This document shows, piece after piece, positions 63,170 to 64,000 of a stretch of 64,000 nucleotides of DNA (positions within the stretch are counted from its first letter, which is position 1; every line of letters begins with the position of its first letter). Made by a program: the position numbers and the translations under genes. This DNA comes from Galbula dea. Lineage: Eukaryota > Chordata > Aves > Piciformes > Galbulidae. The stretch lies in assembly GCA_013399015.1 (NCBI GenBank), contig VWZX01010273.1, positions 5,979,950 to 6,043,949 of the forward strand. The letters are read 5' to 3'. The notes beneath the pieces were generated by a model. That model was not told the origin of the DNA. It searched no databases and was given only the letters and a program-made list of their open reading frames with translations.

Positions 63170-63500
63170 AATCAAAGAATGGTTTGGGGTTGGAAGTGAC
63201 CTTAAAGATCATCTTGTTCCGATCCTCCTGCCATGGACAGGGACACCTTCCACTACATCAGGTTGTTCAAAGTCCCATCCAAGCTGGCCTTGAACACTTC
63301 CAGGGGTGAAGCATCCACACCTTCTCTGGGCAACCTGTTCCAGTGTCTCACCACCCTCACAATGAAGATTTGCTGTCTTACATCTAATCTCTTTCAATTT
63401 AAAGCCTTTATGCTTTGTCCTGTCACTACATGCCCTGGTTAAAATTCCCTCTCCAGCTGCCTTGTAGATGCCTTTTAGCTAAAGTAAGGCTGCTATATGC
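63170..63500 (-). repeat. CR1 retrotransposon, 3' region
   Basis: Minus-strand CR1. The plus strand reads 'aaagaatggtttggggttgg', 'gaccttaaagatcatcttg', 'cctgccatggacagggacac', 'ggccttgaacacttccaggg', 'gggcaacctgttccagtgtc', 'tcaccaccctcacaatgaag' and 'ccctctccagctgccttgta'. It is about 330 bp long, moderately diverged, and in sense orientation relative to LUZP2. Confidence 0.93.
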
Positions 63501-64000
63501 CCACAGAAATGGAAATTGCATCTTGTCAATGAAAAGCAATACAAGATTTCAGTATTATCCATCAGCAAGTGACTCTGCATTCCATAAGAAAAGCCAGTAG
63601 AATTGGCAAAATGTTTGCTTTACATGATTATCTGTTGGGATTTTGTTTGCAACTGGGTAGGTGTTTCCACAGCTGTCTACAGCTTCTGTCTCACTTTAAT
63701 CATTCAGCTGATATGTAAAGAGGAGAAAAATACCTTTTGAAAAACATTTCCTATTTATGAGTGTATACCAACATATAAAAGTTTGTGCCTTAAAAAAAAC
63801 AACCAACCCTAAATTACATTTCACATAATCCAGTTAAGAAATTTAACAAGTCCTATTAGATCTCTTCAACTTCATCTCCTGGCACAGTTTTTGTTAATCT
63901 TGACTTTAATAGGTGAGAGAAATGCTCTATTACCATACAATTTGCTTTCTTTGAAGTCAACTGAGCTAAGGATCCAAACATTTTCTGAAGGCTAGTGCTG
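63501..64000. other. Window end, no features recognised
   Basis: Presumed LUZP2 intron sequence beyond the CR1 copy. Nothing is recognised. Confidence 0.5.

Noticed and set aside
63209..63442. ORFs on both strands near the right end
   Set aside because: They lie within the CR1 copy at 63170-63500.
1..64000. CRISPR arrays, rRNA, tRNA or operon-like gene clusters
   Set aside because: None seen. The sequence has the features of a vertebrate intron and gene-desert region.

Overview
The window looks like AT-rich bird DNA. Its interspersed repeats are CR1 non-LTR retrotransposons in both orientations, several ending in the short ATTCTRTG-type 3' tail typical of avian CR1, plus one solo LTR of a bird endogenous retrovirus family with a 5-bp target duplication. 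There are no bacterial-type operons, rRNA, tRNA or CRISPR arrays. Most open reading frames are short, lack recognisable domains, and overlap on both strands as expected by chance.

The only protein-coding gene I can identify is the 3' end of LUZP2 (leucine zipper protein 2) on the minus strand. Three consecutive coding exons are visible: 56276-56362 (29 codons), 46000-46074 (25 codons) and 45209-45313 (34 codons plus stop). All three are in phase 0 and have plausible splice sites. Their joined translation matches the C-terminal tail of vertebrate LUZP2 as I remember it (a shared CDSQD motif, then a KL..PP...E.KK.PE pattern ending EK.L). A poly(A) signal lies about 490 bp past the stop (44717-44722) and is followed by a GU/U-rich stretch. 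The exons for the signal peptide and the coiled coil are not in the window and must lie beyond its right edge.

Layout: 1-44.7 kb is downstream of LUZP2 and looks like a gene desert. It holds seven CR1 fragments, the solo LTR (24443-24982), simple repeats, a 36-bp direct repeat pair about 1.2 kb apart, and several splice-bounded or ORF-like segments that may be unannotated exons. 44.7-56.4 kb is the LUZP2 3' end, with introns of 686 bp and 10.2 kb. The larger intron carries A/C-rich and T/G-rich tracts in opposite orientation. 56.4-64 kb is part of the next LUZP2 intron, with a 30-bp tandem duplication and a CR1 copy. In human, LUZP2 is also followed by a long gene-poor interval before ANO3, which agrees with the empty left two thirds of the window. 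I see no clear new multi-gene system here; the best leads are the orphan exon-like segments and the modular LUZP2 tail.
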